NCBI GenBank assembly: GCA_032207245.1
Contig: CM063510.1
Coordinates: 50,132,595-50,196,594 of the forward strand
Source: Pardosa pseudoannulata
Taxonomy: Eukaryota > Arthropoda > Arachnida > Araneae > Lycosidae
Direction: 5' to 3'
DNA: 64,000 nt
Numbering within the stretch: position 1 is the first letter of the stretch; every line of letters begins with the position of its first letter. The notes under the pieces are model-generated. The model was not told where the DNA came from, searched no databases, and saw only the letters and a list, made by a program, of their open reading frames with translations. Shown piece after piece: positions 47,655-59,024 of the stretch. The position numbers and the translations under genes are program-made.

Positions 47655-47950
47655 AATATTATATGTGTATAAAGCATATCAAAATTATATCTAAAATCTT
47701 TATCTAAGATTCTCATTCTTTCATACCTAATTTCCCAACCACAAAATCTCAGATTTGGAGGAGTGTTCGCCGACTTAAATTCTTTTTACCAGTCACCCAA
47801 AACTAATGCTAGAATAAATGCTAATTTTCTGTCTCACCACATTTTCCAGCTGCCCCAGGCGAATAATTTCACTCTTCCGACGTCTAAATTGCTGCATATC
47901 ACTGACTAAGTTGCTGGTCTCTTTGGAATAACCCCCCATAATCCGTCGCT
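47655..47950. repeat. Dispersed repeat R4, copy 1
   Basis: Matches 55510-55890 in order: CATATCAAAATTATATCTAAA, AATTTCCCAACCACAAAATC, CGACTTAAATTCTTTTTACC, CACCCAAAACTAATGCTAGA, AATAAATGCTAATTTTCTGT, CCACATTTTCCAGCTGCCCC, AATAATTTCACTCTTCC. The part before AATTTCCC is about 110 bases shorter here than in copy 2. No coding seen. Confidence 0.8.
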
Positions 47951-48130
47951 GCTGGACGGAATTTATAAAAGAAGTGTATTTTAGTCATCATTGTATGCTT
48001 TGCCCTTGTCTTGTAAAGATGTACATTTTTTAGTCTCAAATAAAGTTAAAGTTTAACCGCGTACTTACTCTTCGTCATAATGAAGCCGCGATTATTGCCA
48101 GTAATCAAGTGCAATTCAAAATTATAGGGG

Positions 48131-48154
48131 CTAATTTGTGTGTGTGTGTGTGTG
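48131..48154. repeat. Short (GT)n microsatellite
   Basis: About 12 GT units, 170 bases upstream of the rRNA relic. Confidence 0.9.
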
Positions 48155-48328
48155 TCCGCGAGTGAATGCTTGACAATATGTTTGGATAGTTGGCTCTACT
48201 GTGAGAATCTCCGATTTCTCCCTGCCGAACATCGACCAACTGCGTTTTTTTATTTTTGAAAATCTCAAATACTCTTTCTTCTGTTAGTAGAATAAAGATA
48301 TAACATCGTGTACAACTTTCGCATTATA

Positions 48329-48550
48329 GGTGGAGCATATAGTGACTGGATTTGACGTGTAGTGTTTGGTTAATTCCGACAATAAACGAGAGTCTTGCTT
48401 ATTCAAACGGAGAGTTTATTTAAACGGTCCGATCTAACCCATCAGGCGTTCTTCTTAGACGAACAAACAGCTTTTAGCCTCATGAGACAGAGCAATAACA
48501 GGTCTGTGATGCCCTTAGATGTCCGGGGCCGCTCGCGCGCCATATTGAAC
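48329..48550 (+). pseudogene. 18S rRNA relic, segment from the 3' part of the gene
   Basis: Matches conserved eukaryotic small-subunit rRNA in order: GGTGGAGC (48330), TTTGGTTAATTCCGACAATA (48365), AACGAGAGTCTTGC, GTTCTTCTTAGACGAACAAA (48448), AGCTTTTAGCCTCATGAGAC, AGAGCAATAACAGGTCTGTG (48490), ATGCCCTTAGATGTCCGGGG (48509) and CCGCTCGCGCGCC (48529). These are universal-core words of the region around helices 39-43. Substitutions and small insertions exceed what a working rRNA tolerates. It stops where the gene should continue with CTACACTGA, and is flanked by unrelated DNA. It is not part of an rDNA unit: no ITS, 5.8S or 28S follows. Confidence 0.9.
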
Positions 48551-48830
48551 AACCGAGAAGTCAGGTGCGGTTTTTGTATCGTGTTGCCTACTCTAGATAT
48601 AGAGTGTTTCCAAACCGAGACTTTCTCAGTGTTTGTGATCACTGCGCGCTCTGTGTTGCGGCATTGAAGTCGCATGTAAATCGCGATTATAAAGTTTTTC
48701 ATGTTTTTCCCGTGACGATTTCTGCTCGACGTGTGAACATGGACCCGGCAACTTATAGGTTCTGCGCCGTCATCTTTGTAGGTGCTGAACAGGATTAGAG
48801 AGTGTTGAGAGAGATCTTTTTCCTAGAGAA
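48551..48830 (+). other. Spacer between the two 18S relics
   Basis: A 280-bp stretch less AT-rich than its surroundings (ATCACTGCGCGCTCTGTGTT, CATGGACCCGGCAACTTATA, GTTCTGCGCCGTCATC). It does not match 18S sequence by eye. Since it ends exactly where 18S begins, it may be a remnant of the external transcribed spacer or promoter side of an rDNA unit; that is inference. Open frames of 77-90 codons here on both strands have no recognised domain. Confidence 0.4.
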
Positions 48831-48955
48831 TGTATCTTGTTGATCTTCCTAGTAGTCATATGCTTGTTTCAAAGATTAAACCATGAATATCTAAGCACGT
48901 GACGTATAAGGGCAAAGCCACAAAAGGATCATTAAATCAGTTATGGCTCCTTGTT
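48831..48955 (+). pseudogene. 18S rRNA relic, 5' end of the gene
   Basis: TATCTTGTTGATCTTCCTAG (48832), TAGTCATATGCTTGTTTCAA (48852), AGATTAAACCATGAATATCT (48872), AAGCACGTG (48893) and GGATCATTAAATCAGTTATG (48927) with GCTCCTTGTTT follow the first 125 or so bases of eukaryotic 18S rRNA, starting at its mature 5' end. Changes fall in normally invariant positions (for example GGTTGATCCTGCCAG has become TGTTGATCTTCCTAG), so it is not functional. It lies downstream of a segment from the 3' part of the gene, the reverse of the order in one 18S gene. Confidence 0.92.
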
Positions 48956-50590
48956 TAGTAAATTTTCTACTTTATAGCATAACATACATAGCATAGTATC
49001 GCTTCCGGTAACTGCACTTCTTAGACTTTTCTAGTGGTCTTTTAGGTAGTCCTGGACGTAATCTAGTACTGTAGATGACACTGTAAGAAGTGAACACTAG
49101 TTACAAAGCCAACGGGAAACGGGCAACTCGGAATGCATCTTTTAATTCCTTCACAAGTGTGTTCCCTGTCCTTTTAAATTAGACTTCAGGACCAAAATTG
49201 TATCACTGCCTTTGATATTCTATACATTCATATACTCCTCTAAATTATCTATAAAATTATTAATGTTACCTGGCGTATCCTCTATATCCTCTTTCGATGA
49301 AAGTAAGTGGGGGATATCGGATAGTTACAGGCGGCATTTCTATAACGTTTTCTTTACCATTATTCTTGACAGTTCTATTCGCTAGTCCCATCTCTAACTG
49401 TAATACCAATCTTTCCATCCCAAAGCAAAGAGCAGTTCAAAACATAATTACGCTTTCTTGTATTCTGAAAGGCATTAATGACAGCTGTAACGAACGTCCG
49501 CCTGGGCTATTTCCTTCACCTCTACCCGCTGATTCCTCACTTCTTCACATTTCAATTTCCAAAAGTTGGGGGATATACTTCAATGAAATTTAGAGAGATA
49601 TATGAAACAATACAATTAATTCATGCATAATTACTAGTTAGTTAATCACCAGTTCACATTCACACAATTAGATTAGGTAACTGATCTAACCGTTTTATAA
49701 CTGTTTTATAAATTAATGATGTTAATAATTTACACTAGTATTGCAGTAAACATGACAGCCGCAGTTCAACAAAGACCTGCATGCGACTTTGAGAGTCATA
49801 TTTTTCCACCATTAACATAGAGCTTTATTTAAATTTACGCAATACCTAGGAATCCGTTTACAATACACTTTATCTGAGTAAAAGCCCATTTGAACTAGTA
49901 CTTAAAAATATTACAAACATTTAATAGAATTAAACTTTCTAAACTTTACAAAATAATTCATTTTGTTCATATTCAACAAGTTTAAAGAGAATTCTAGTAA
50001 TTGCGAATTTTCATATGAATTAATTTTCCAAAACTTTCTTTACAAATATTGACAATTATTTTGTGTTAACAAGAGAAACAATCTAAACTTTCTTAATCGG
50101 TCTTAAAATCTGAGTTATCATTTCATTATATAGATTTTGTCAGAAGGAATGCTTTAGCAGAATTCTGTTTATTAAAATTTGTACGTATAAAATTTAAAAC
50201 AGAGTGTTAGGAAGTTTAACAATTGTATTCATTATCTTTTAGGGAAAATCTAAGAACTTAAAAATCTTATTTTTGTTAGATGTCGTAATAAATTATGCAT
50301 TGTTTTGATTTGTTTAGACGGAATAGTTACAAAGAATTTAGACAAAGGAAGAAGGGAAGACACCATAGAGGTAATGTAAACACTCAAGTGAAAGACGTTA
50401 TCTCCAAGTGCCATGGCAGGAAAACTACTTTACAGGCTTCTTCTCAGATTCAGGTTCTTCATTCCTCTATTAAGTTTTGATTTGATTTTGTTTTTTAAAT
50501 TATTAATTTTGTAGATTTCAGGTAGATTATATACTTCAGGTATATGCTATTACGTACACAATGTTCAAGTTAATTCTGTATTATGTTCTA
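48956..50590. other. Stretch without recognised gene
   Basis: A 98-codon plus frame at 49297-49593 and a basic 61-codon frame at 50295-50480 are open but match nothing I know. AT-rich noise otherwise. Confidence 0.45.
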
Positions 50591-50880
50591 GAATAAATTT
50601 TCTGTTAAAGAAATAGCTGCAAATGACGTTGGACATTAGTTCGACCTAGAGACCGAGGGACGGTCTCACCAAAGTCGTTTAACGACTAACCATGATTAAT
50701 CTTTGTTTAAACGGAGAATTGCGTCCCACCATTGGTTGACCCCATGGGCCTCCGTTAGCCGTAGACGACATTGGGGAGACCGGCCTCGAGTCTGTGTCAT
50801 TCTTTAGAGCAGAAAGTGATTTGTAGTTCCCGCTCTGTGACGTCACTGCTACAATAACAATTAAAACAGCAACAGGTGTT
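50590..50880. other. GC-richer patch with palindromic TGACGTCA
   Basis: Contains GTCGTTTAACGAC (50673, a perfect short palindrome), TTGACCCCATGGGCCTCCG, GGGGAGACCGGCCTCGAG and TGACGTCAC (50839). There is no open frame. It may be a regulatory island or a piece of an unrecognised mobile element. Confidence 0.3.
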
Positions 50881-53800
50881 GATTACACAGATGGTAACTC
50901 CTTAAGAAGATTTACTTGATGAACAGCCCGAGATTATTCGCGTTTTAACCTTCGTGAGCGCCTTTCCTGGTTTTTTAACTAGTCCTAAATGTGAAATTTA
51001 TTAATTTTGGATCAGACAAGTGAAAATAGGATTTAGTTATGGTCAGATGCTCGGAATTGGTGTTTTTAGCAAATATGAGAATATAATCGGTAATTATTTC
51101 TAAATTGAAAAGTTCATCAATGTAGGGAATAGCTTATAGGCTGATATGTAATATAAAACAACGAAAACTTAAATTTACGGGATAGAATAGGTTTATACAA
51201 CACGCATATTGCATTTTAAAGTATAATGGAAGACAATAAAGAGAAAATAATGCTTATATATTATCCACCAAAGAAAATTATGAATAAGAATAAATTATGT
51301 ATTATTCTATAAAAGATATTAAATTATAAACTGTAAACAAAAATCTGAAATGAATGAATTATACTAAATACATGCAATAAAACTGGATAGTTCATCAAAT
51401 TAATTTAGTAAAAACCAGTGAAACTTATATTATGGGATATTTTAAGCTCTATCATGTGATTTAAGGTTCAAGTTTTATTCTATTAATCAGTAAATAGATT
51501 AAATGAAATGGCTTAGTCATTTCTTGTTTCTGTTATCAATTGGAATGCAGCTAATTACCCGTTTGAAATTAATTGAGTAATCGACAGAGTTTTATAAGGA
51601 ACTGTCATATTTTATTATAATGCTATTTACCAATAGCATTCCTTTACTTCATAGCTGGGTAATGTAATATTTGACGTACACGTGTAAACAAATATTAAGT
51701 ATTTCAATTTGCCAATTATATGTGGAAATATTCCAAAATCAAATAAGTATCAACCTTGGAAATCCTTTGATATTCTGTAAAATAAATATTTTTCCGGTTC
51801 TGTTGAATAAATATTGCTCCAGTTACATTTCATTGCATTTTTTTAGCGAATAAATGCTTCTAACATTTATCTTATTAAGGTAATATTTATCTCCATTAGT
51901 GTGAGTCGGAATAAATAGTTGAAAAGTTTTGCGAATAAATGGAATGATTTTTCTTTTCTTTATATTTCATTACACTAATTAAAATGTAATTTACAATATA
52001 CGACATACTTTAATGCTTTTGTGGACCGACCATATTGATGTTTTATTCTAGCAGTAATGATCTTTGAAGAAAATATTCTATGATTTTCATTTTAAGAAAT
52101 TTTTAATTGGACATATGACTTTTGGAGATCCGAAATCTTTATTATAATGATCATTTTAAGATTTATCATAACACAAAGTTCTGCTAATTTTAGGATGAAT
52201 TTACTTTATTCTGCTAATTTTTACTTACTTAGGATAAAGTTACTAAGACTTTTTCAATAAAGATTTAGTTTAAAAAATATTTAGTTTTACTCTTGCAAGT
52301 TGCATGTTTATAAAAATAATATAGAAAACATATGCAAAATCGAAAAAAATTGAAAATAATAAAGACTGTTATAGGTAATCTCATAATATAAATTTGGAAC
52401 AAGACGTCTATTCAAGTATGGAATTTAGTCAGAAAAATATTACTTAATAGTACTACTTATATGTTATTGTATCACTCTTATTGAACTGCTTTACTACAAC
52501 AATTCTAATAACGATTTTTATTAATTCTACACTAATTAGTTGCTCTCACTAATTTCTTGACTATATTGTGAGTAAACTGAAGATTGTTCAGTTTTTAGAA
52601 TATGGTTTAAAATTTGAAATACTTTTCATAGTATTAAGGTAAATAGTAGTAGGGGAAATTTTAATTTGTTTTATTATTGAAAACACAGTATACGAATTTT
52701 GATGCTCTCTTTTGCCCCTGAAATTTCAGGACCTACTGTTAAGTGTTTCACTAGATATTCTTCAAAATATCTAAAATTGAAATTGTTTGGCTTTTCTGAT
52801 GGTATTGAGTATGTATTTACAGTTATGTCTAACTCTCAGATATATGATGTCTAAATAAATAGGATGTCCAAATAAGCACTTTGGTTCCAAAGTTTGCATT
52901 TTCGATTCCCGCTTTTAGCATGGTTCTTCGTAGTTCTTTGTAATCGTCTTTAAACAATAATTCTCGATCTTATTAGCATCGAATTTCATAAAATAGATTG
53001 TAGCTCTCCAAACTGATCCAAGCTGTCTGAGGAAAGAATTTGGTATGCTTAAATATTTCGGAGAACGAAGATCTGGTAGACTTAATGTTTAGATAGGATT
53101 TCTATGGCATTTTGCCATATTGGCGAGAGAATGATTACTTGGCGGGATTTGTATTGACTAATCTTGTCGCCAAATATGTCGTTAAGGTCACGAAATTGAT
53201 GACGGTTTTGATGGTTTATAAGGTCTGGCATATTCTAGAAAGCTTCGAGTTCAGAAAGTTCTTCCTTATAAGAGCAATCTGCAAGATTGCTAGTCATTTC
53301 AGTTGTATTCAGACTAGATTTGTGTTAATGTGTTCCTTCTAGTCTAAAATGCAATAGTATTCAACATTTTTTGTATTCTTCTTTACTGTGTCTTTCATAT
53401 TTTAATCCTTTAAGAAATTTGTATCGTTTCCTGATAATACTGATCTAAATTACTGTTTACTTAAGTATTTCATTAAAGTTTACTGTGTTTCTCCTTTGAA
53501 AGTCCATGTAATCCATAAATCTGTAAATTCTTAACAATACTCAGGCTAAATATTATAACACAATTTTGCAGCAATATTGTAAAATAATCGTATATTATTT
53601 TCGTCCATTCATTTTTGTTTTCAAACTTATTCATACTAACAAATATTTTAAAAAGCGGTGAGAATAAATGGAATACATTTTTCCCTTGTCCTATTTTACT
53701 ACAAAACTGTTTAATAAATAAATATTTCCAACATAAGTCATAAATTAAAAATCTCTCATGTTGAAATGGAGATTTAACCATGACGCAAAGACACATCAGA

Positions 53801-53925
53801 AACTTTTTTTATACGAAAAAATACATCACAACTCAGATTGAAAAAATAATTTTGAAGGTACTGACACCATACTACATAAATTTATTCTGTCATCGAAGAA
53901 AAATCATGTTTCACTACATTTCGCT
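50881..53925. other. AT-rich stretch without recognised gene
   Basis: GCGAATAAATGGAATGATTT (51930) and GAGAATAAATGGAATACATT (53662) with following TTTTCTTTTC.../TTTTCCCTTG... suggest one more diverged dispersed pair. A 107-codon minus frame at 53473-53796 has AT-driven composition and no domain. Nothing else was recognised. Confidence 0.4.
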
Positions 53926-53929
53926 CAGA

Positions 53930-54500
53930 TTGTATTCTGAATAAAATATATTTCCATTTTTGCTCACTTGAGACCAGACATCCGAAATAGTCACGTGCTC
54001 TTTTTCAAATATATGTAATTTGTCAACTGGTAAAAAAATTTTGAGGGATTCTCCATAGGCCTTTGAAAATTTTAAAGCCACCACTAAGCAAATGCATTTA
54101 TAAATATATATCCAACCATATGGTGGATGGAAGTTTAAAATGCATAATATTTTTCCATAATGGTTAGTTTAGGATACGAAATACTATATTATAAAATTTT
54201 TATGTCAAAAGTTTAGTCAGTTACGCATGGTTATATACAAATACTACAAAGATAGGAAAAAAGAAAGATACAAAATAGAAAACTTTAAAGTTTTATTTCA
54301 TTTATAAATAATGAAATTATATAAAGTATTATTTCGATTGTACCTCAAAACTTTCATTTGTTAGAAAATGTTTTTTTAAAGGAATTCTTTTTACAATACA
54401 TTATAAGTTAAATAATGGAAGTTGTATTTTTCGGAAAGAACTCAAATATCAAGAAAGTAATTTATTTTAATTAATTATACATTAATTTGTTAAATAGACA
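53930..54500. repeat. Diverged duplicate D3, copy 1
   Basis: ACATCCGAAATAGTCACGTGC, TGTAATTTGTCAACTGG, ATTTTGAGGGATT, GGATACGAAATACTATATTA and TTTTTATGTCAAAAGTTTAG align in order with 57980-58500. Non-coding, family unknown. Confidence 0.65.
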
Positions 54501-55431
54501 TTATTAATAAAGGTTAGTAAACTTTCGTTGCAAAAGTCCATATTTTCTATCAGTGGCTGTTCTGTCACGTCAATTTTTAAACAGAAAATCTATTACCGTA
54601 AAATCACTTGTTTATTTCAAATATTTTTGTGACTGTAGCACGGACAAAAACTAATAAATATCTTCTTTGACACGGATCATTCAGAAATTTTTTTTTGTTA
54701 TTTCGAACTTCAATTTTAAATATATAATATGCACTTACATGCCATATTAGTTTAAATTAATTTGTAACTCTAATTTCTTTTTTTAATCGAATAATTTTTA
54801 TTTGCCTCTACAATTATATAAATTTAATAGATATAAAAATTTCACGAAAGTTATGGATCTCCAAATTTAATAACACTATGTGTATTATATGTAATATATA
54901 CGTAATAATAAAATTCTGTTAAAGTAAAATTGTAACTTAACTTTTTTCTGTTTTTCATTGAAAATCTAGATTCCCTAATTGACAAATACTAAAAAACATT
55001 TTTCATAATAATGGCGACGAACACTCATTTCCTGACACCTTGAATTTTGAATCGCAGCCCCGTTGATTAATTTTCCCGCTCATTGTAGAGGTACGATATC
55101 TTTTAGAACAAGCTAGAAGTAATTAAAGAGAAGTGATTGGTTACCGAAATGACATCATTCCTGGAGCTACACACCTTCTAATAGTTAATAAACGGGCTGT
55201 CACTGAGTTTTCATTTCTTTTTTCTTTGAGATCACGATGTACACAATATCATCAAAATATTTCTGTGTTTTGTAATATTTTTCCCTATATTTGTGTGTTT
55301 AGTGTCATCTTATGTTCTAAATAAAAGATGTTTTTGTAAGTGACCGTTAGCATCAGTTTACTCTGCTACTACATTTAATAATTTCTTTACAGTGTTGATT
55401 ATAGAATTTTTAAATTATGTAGACATTCTAC

Positions 55432-55436
<5 letters not shown>

Positions 55437-55513
<77 letters not shown>
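55437..55513. repeat. Compound (TA)n-(TG)n microsatellite
   Basis: About 28 TA units followed by about 10 TG units, directly upstream of repeat R4 copy 2. Confidence 0.95.
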
Positions 55514-55890
55514 ATGAATATATCAAAATTACTTTACCTAAAATATCGATCTACAATTCTCCTTTACCCCTTCTCCTTCTTTAATAAGTAATGTCAAAGC
55601 TGTAAAATATCAGACTTAAAAGAGTATTCACTGACTTTACTGTATTTATTTACTATATTAAATAAAATTCAAACGTTATCTGTTAACATCATTACATTTT
55701 AATATATAAATTTCCAGCCTTAGGATGTGAGATAAAGGATTGCTCTCTGACTTAAACTCCTTCTACCTGTCTCCCCAAACTAACTGTAGAATAATTGCTA
55801 ATTTTCTGTTCACTGGCCATATTTTTCAGCTGTTCTAGAAAATTAATTTCACTATTCCAATAACCAAATTTTTACTTATGTGGTTTTTGA
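55514..55890. repeat. Dispersed repeat R4, copy 2
   Basis: GAATATATCAAAATTACTTT, AAATTTCCAGCCTTAGGATG, TGACTTAAACTCCTTCTACC, CCCCAAACTAACTGTAGAAT, ATTGCTAATTTTCTGTTCAC, CCATATTTTTCAGCTGTTC, AATTAATTTCACTATTCC. The order matches 47655-47950 throughout. Confidence 0.8.
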
Positions 55891-56296
55891 GCCAATTTAA
55901 ATGATCAAAGTGCATTCTTGACTCCCAAAAATGCTGAATAATCAAAGTCTCATGGGAATGAAATTACAGCATTCTCTCTGTTTTGGATTTGACAAATTGA
56001 AAGTGTATATTCTTGGGCATTTGAGGCAAAGCTTTTGCCTTCAAAAATTGGACAGTTTTTTATCCTTAATAAATTTTAAGTTCTACAACATTGGTCTACT
56101 AATTTTCAGTTAGCCTGGGTAACTTAAATAATAGGGGATAATTTCTTGTGTACTTGATGAAATAATTACCCTGGTCTCACATATATATATATATATAGAC
56201 ACAGTTATGTATATACATACTCTAACATCACTATTATATGTTTATACTACATGTATTATAAGCATATATTACTATTATATGTACTAAGCACTGTTT

Positions 56297-56390
56297 TATA
56301 TATATATAAATAAATAAATAAATAAATAAATAAATATATATATATATATATAAATAAATAAATAAATAAATAAATAAATATATATATATA

Positions 56391-56437
<47 letters not shown>
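56297..56437. repeat. Compound (TAAA)n-(TA)n-(TAAA)n-(TA)n-(ATT)n microsatellite
   Basis: Five simple-repeat blocks alternate without unique sequence between them, ending in about 16 ATT units (56392-56437). The mirrored use of TAAA and TA blocks suggests a duplication within the tract. Confidence 0.95.
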
Positions 56438-56438
<1 letters not shown>

Positions 56439-56506
56439 GATATTCAGAAACAAAATTGGCTCAGTTAATGGAATTCTTAGTTAAACTAAGCTCGGAAAAA
56501 TGAGTG

Positions 56507-56589
56507 TGATGAGGCGATTTAGATCTGTTATGTAACTGATTTATTAATACATGAAGTAAAATGTTCGGGATCTAAATCTGACCTCATCA
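56507..56589. repeat. Inverted repeat with ~19-bp arms and 43-base loop
   Basis: TGATGAGGCGATTTAGATC (56507-56525) is answered by GATCTAAATCTGACCTCATCA (56569-56589), differing only by a 2-base size change in the middle. It could be a very short foldback element; no target duplication was found. Confidence 0.8.
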
Positions 56590-56639
56590 CATAGTTGTAA
56601 ACAGATAGAGGATCATAAATGTCTTTTCAACGGATGTTG

Positions 56640-57320
56640 TTGTCTTGTACGGTGGTTTCGGGCAGGGTTCTGATTCCAGTCCCAGATTAGAATCCCGTCT
56701 CCGTTCTTGACATTAAATAAGAATGTACCTTTGTGGAGTATTTATGAGTCCCTAAGGGACAGTGCCCAAATAGAAGGGATAAGGTTTTTCACGTTGGCGG
56801 TCTCAGGGCAGGGTTTGGTCAGACCAATGAAATCCTTACAACTATCCCGATTGGAAGACAAGAAAGAGTAGGGGACAAGGTTGAAATAATAAAATATCAA
56901 AAATCTAAAAAGATGAGAGATTGATGCGGAGGTCCCAGAGAGTTTGATGCGGAGGTCCCAGAGTAGATGATTAGGAGGTCCTAGAGAAGAGGTTCGGAGG
57001 TCCCAGAGAAGATGATTAGCAGGTCCTAGAGAAGAGGTTCGGAGGTCCCAAAAAGAAGGTGTTCGTAAGTCGGGAGTCCAGTCGGGTCCGACGGAAGTTG
57101 TTCGTGAGTCCAGAGGAGAAGATGCACGATAGTCCGGACTAGTAGAGTCCAGCCAAGTCCGACAGGAAGTGTTCCTGCACCAAATAGTACGGCCGCACCC
57201 CAGAGACTCAAGAGGAAGCCCCTGATGAGACCAACGGATGATATAGATTCCCTCTCCTAATCAGATATAGATACCCTTCAACCAGAAGTGTTCCGGGCCC
57301 ATCATTTTAGACCCACAAAG
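56640..57320. other. GC-richer block of unknown origin
   Basis: Clearly different base composition from its flanks. It includes GGGCAGGGTT twice (56660 and 56809), the 23-bp minisatellite, and a duplicated GAGTCCAG(T/C)C...GTCCGAC(G/A)GGAAG(T) phrase at about 57074 and 57146. No coding frame was recognised. It could be the LTR or leader of an unrecognised retroelement. Confidence 0.45.
56926..57063. repeat. 23-bp minisatellite, six units, alternating two types
   Basis: GGAGGTCCCAGAGAAGATGA-type and GGAGGTCCTAGAGAAGAGGT-type units alternate from 56928 to 57063, so the higher-order period is about 46 bp. The first two units are slightly different (GAGAGTTTGAT, GAGTAGATGATTA). Confidence 0.9.
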
Positions 57321-57979
57321 GTAATCCCATTTTGCATACATTTTTGAAATCAAGATTAGGTCCTCTATCTATTTACAAAATTTCTGAAATATATAAAATT
57401 TGTCAGAACGAATTTAGAAGATGTTGACAAAGCTTACTTATGAAAATTAGCATCATTAAATTAGCATTAGCATTATTTGTACATAGATGTATATATATGT
57501 TAATATTTTTTTTAATATCAAGCTAATCTCGGTTGCTGTCAATTTAGCTGTTAGTTTATTTTTATATTTATGTCTGTAGTTTCTCAGAACCTGTGGTTAA
57601 ATTTAGTACAAAAATACTTAACACAACGCAATTAAAAATAAATCACCACTATACATTTGATCACAGGTTGATACTCAAATATAAAGGAGGACTACACGAC
57701 AATGAGGTTCAATTATATATTTAAAAATTTCAAAATAAATTATTGTATATTTGTATAGTCTGATCACAGTTTTGACATAATCCGAGACCAATGTTTAAGA
57801 AAACAAAAATATAAAGAGATTTAACTAAGACACTTATGCATGAACTTACTTCAAACTTCAGACGAAAAATAAATAATTTTTAATAGATTGATATGTTTTG
57901 AATGAACATATGTTTTGAATTAACTGATATGTTTTGAAGATTTTGATTTAAACATGAGAAATGTTTCGCTATACATTTT
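57321..57979. other. AT-rich stretch without recognised feature
   Basis: Low-complexity AT-rich DNA; nothing recognised. Confidence 0.45.
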
Positions 57980-58500
57980 TAATACTTTTATTTCAATAAA
58001 ATAACTTTCCACTTCTATCGATTTGACATCAAACATTCAAACTAATCATGTGCACTCGTTTAAGTGCATGCAATTTGTCAATCGCAGGAGGAATTTTGAA
58101 AGGTTATTGAAAGAACTTTAAAATATTTAATGTCAATATAACGTAAATCGTTTGATAAGGTACATCTATAACTTTCTGGATTGAAGCTCAATATATCTAT
58201 ATTCGATAAATATTGAATCTTTCAGTATTTTGTGATACTCTCTTTTGGATATAAAATATTTTATTACAATTTTTTATGTCATAAGGTTATTTAAAGGCTA
58301 AAATGTTCTAAAATAGATTTCAAAGGTTATTTAAGTAGATATTTTTATCTCAAGTTGTTATGTAAAATAGAAAATTAATGAAAATATTTAAAACATGAAT
58401 TTTTACTTTTTATTAACCAATAAAGCATTTGCAATTTTAAAACAGAAGAAATAAATATTTTACATAGTAATAACAGATCGCAATTTCAATATTATTGGTC
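57980..58500. repeat. Diverged duplicate D3, copy 2
   Basis: ACATTCAAACTAATCATGTGC, TGCAATTTGTCAATCGC, ATTTTGAAAGGTT, GGATATAAAATATTTTATTA and TTTTTATGTCATAAGGTTAT align with 53930-54500. Confidence 0.65.
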
Positions 58501-58822
58501 ATTGTTAAGTATTGGTGAAATATGTATCATTTAGAAAGGAGATTTTTTTTCATTCCCTAGTTTATTAAACACGTTTGTTTCACTGGTCATATAATTTAAG
58601 GTCTGCATTTATTTTTTTTAAACAGAAACATTTGTTTGTTAAACATTTTCCTTATTTTCGCGAAGCTGTTACTCATTAGCACCACTCGGTGAGCACGTAG
58701 AGCTGAAGATATGCTACAGAAGCGAGTAACACCCCTTTTGGGTCAACTTAGAAGGAATGACCAAGCAGAAGACCCAATCATGGCCTACCATTTCCAGAGG
58801 TATAGTTTGAAAACTAGGAGGT

Positions 58823-58996
58823 TTGTTTTGATTTCAAGAAGTATGGTCTACTGTTTTGCTACACGAGGGCTAATGAGATCGGTCGCTACTGCTTAAAGAG
58901 GATTCCGAATGGCTACGAACACTCATGCCATCAGCGAGATTCAAATCCACGAACTCAGGTATCAAAGAGCATCACTATCATTCGGCCATCGTTCGG
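58823..58996 (-). mobile_element. SINE family A, complete copy with 17-bp target duplication
   Basis: Perfect direct repeats TTTGAAAACTAGGAGGT at 58806-58822 and 58997-59013 fix both ends. Inside, on the minus strand: A-box region GAACGATGGCCGAATGATAG, B-box GTGGATTTGAATCTC, body AAGCAGTAGCGACCGATCTC and ATTAGCCCTCGTGTAGC, with a shortened tail. The intact duplication suggests it is among the younger insertions here, though its CCAAA tail is degraded. Confidence 0.93.
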
Positions 58997-59024
58997 TTTG
59001 AAAACTAGGAGGTCATTGATAACA

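Noticed and set aside
53473..53796. 107-codon minus-strand open frame
   Set aside because: Rich in Phe, Ile, Lys and Asn as expected from AT-rich DNA, with no family resemblance and no flanking gene structure.
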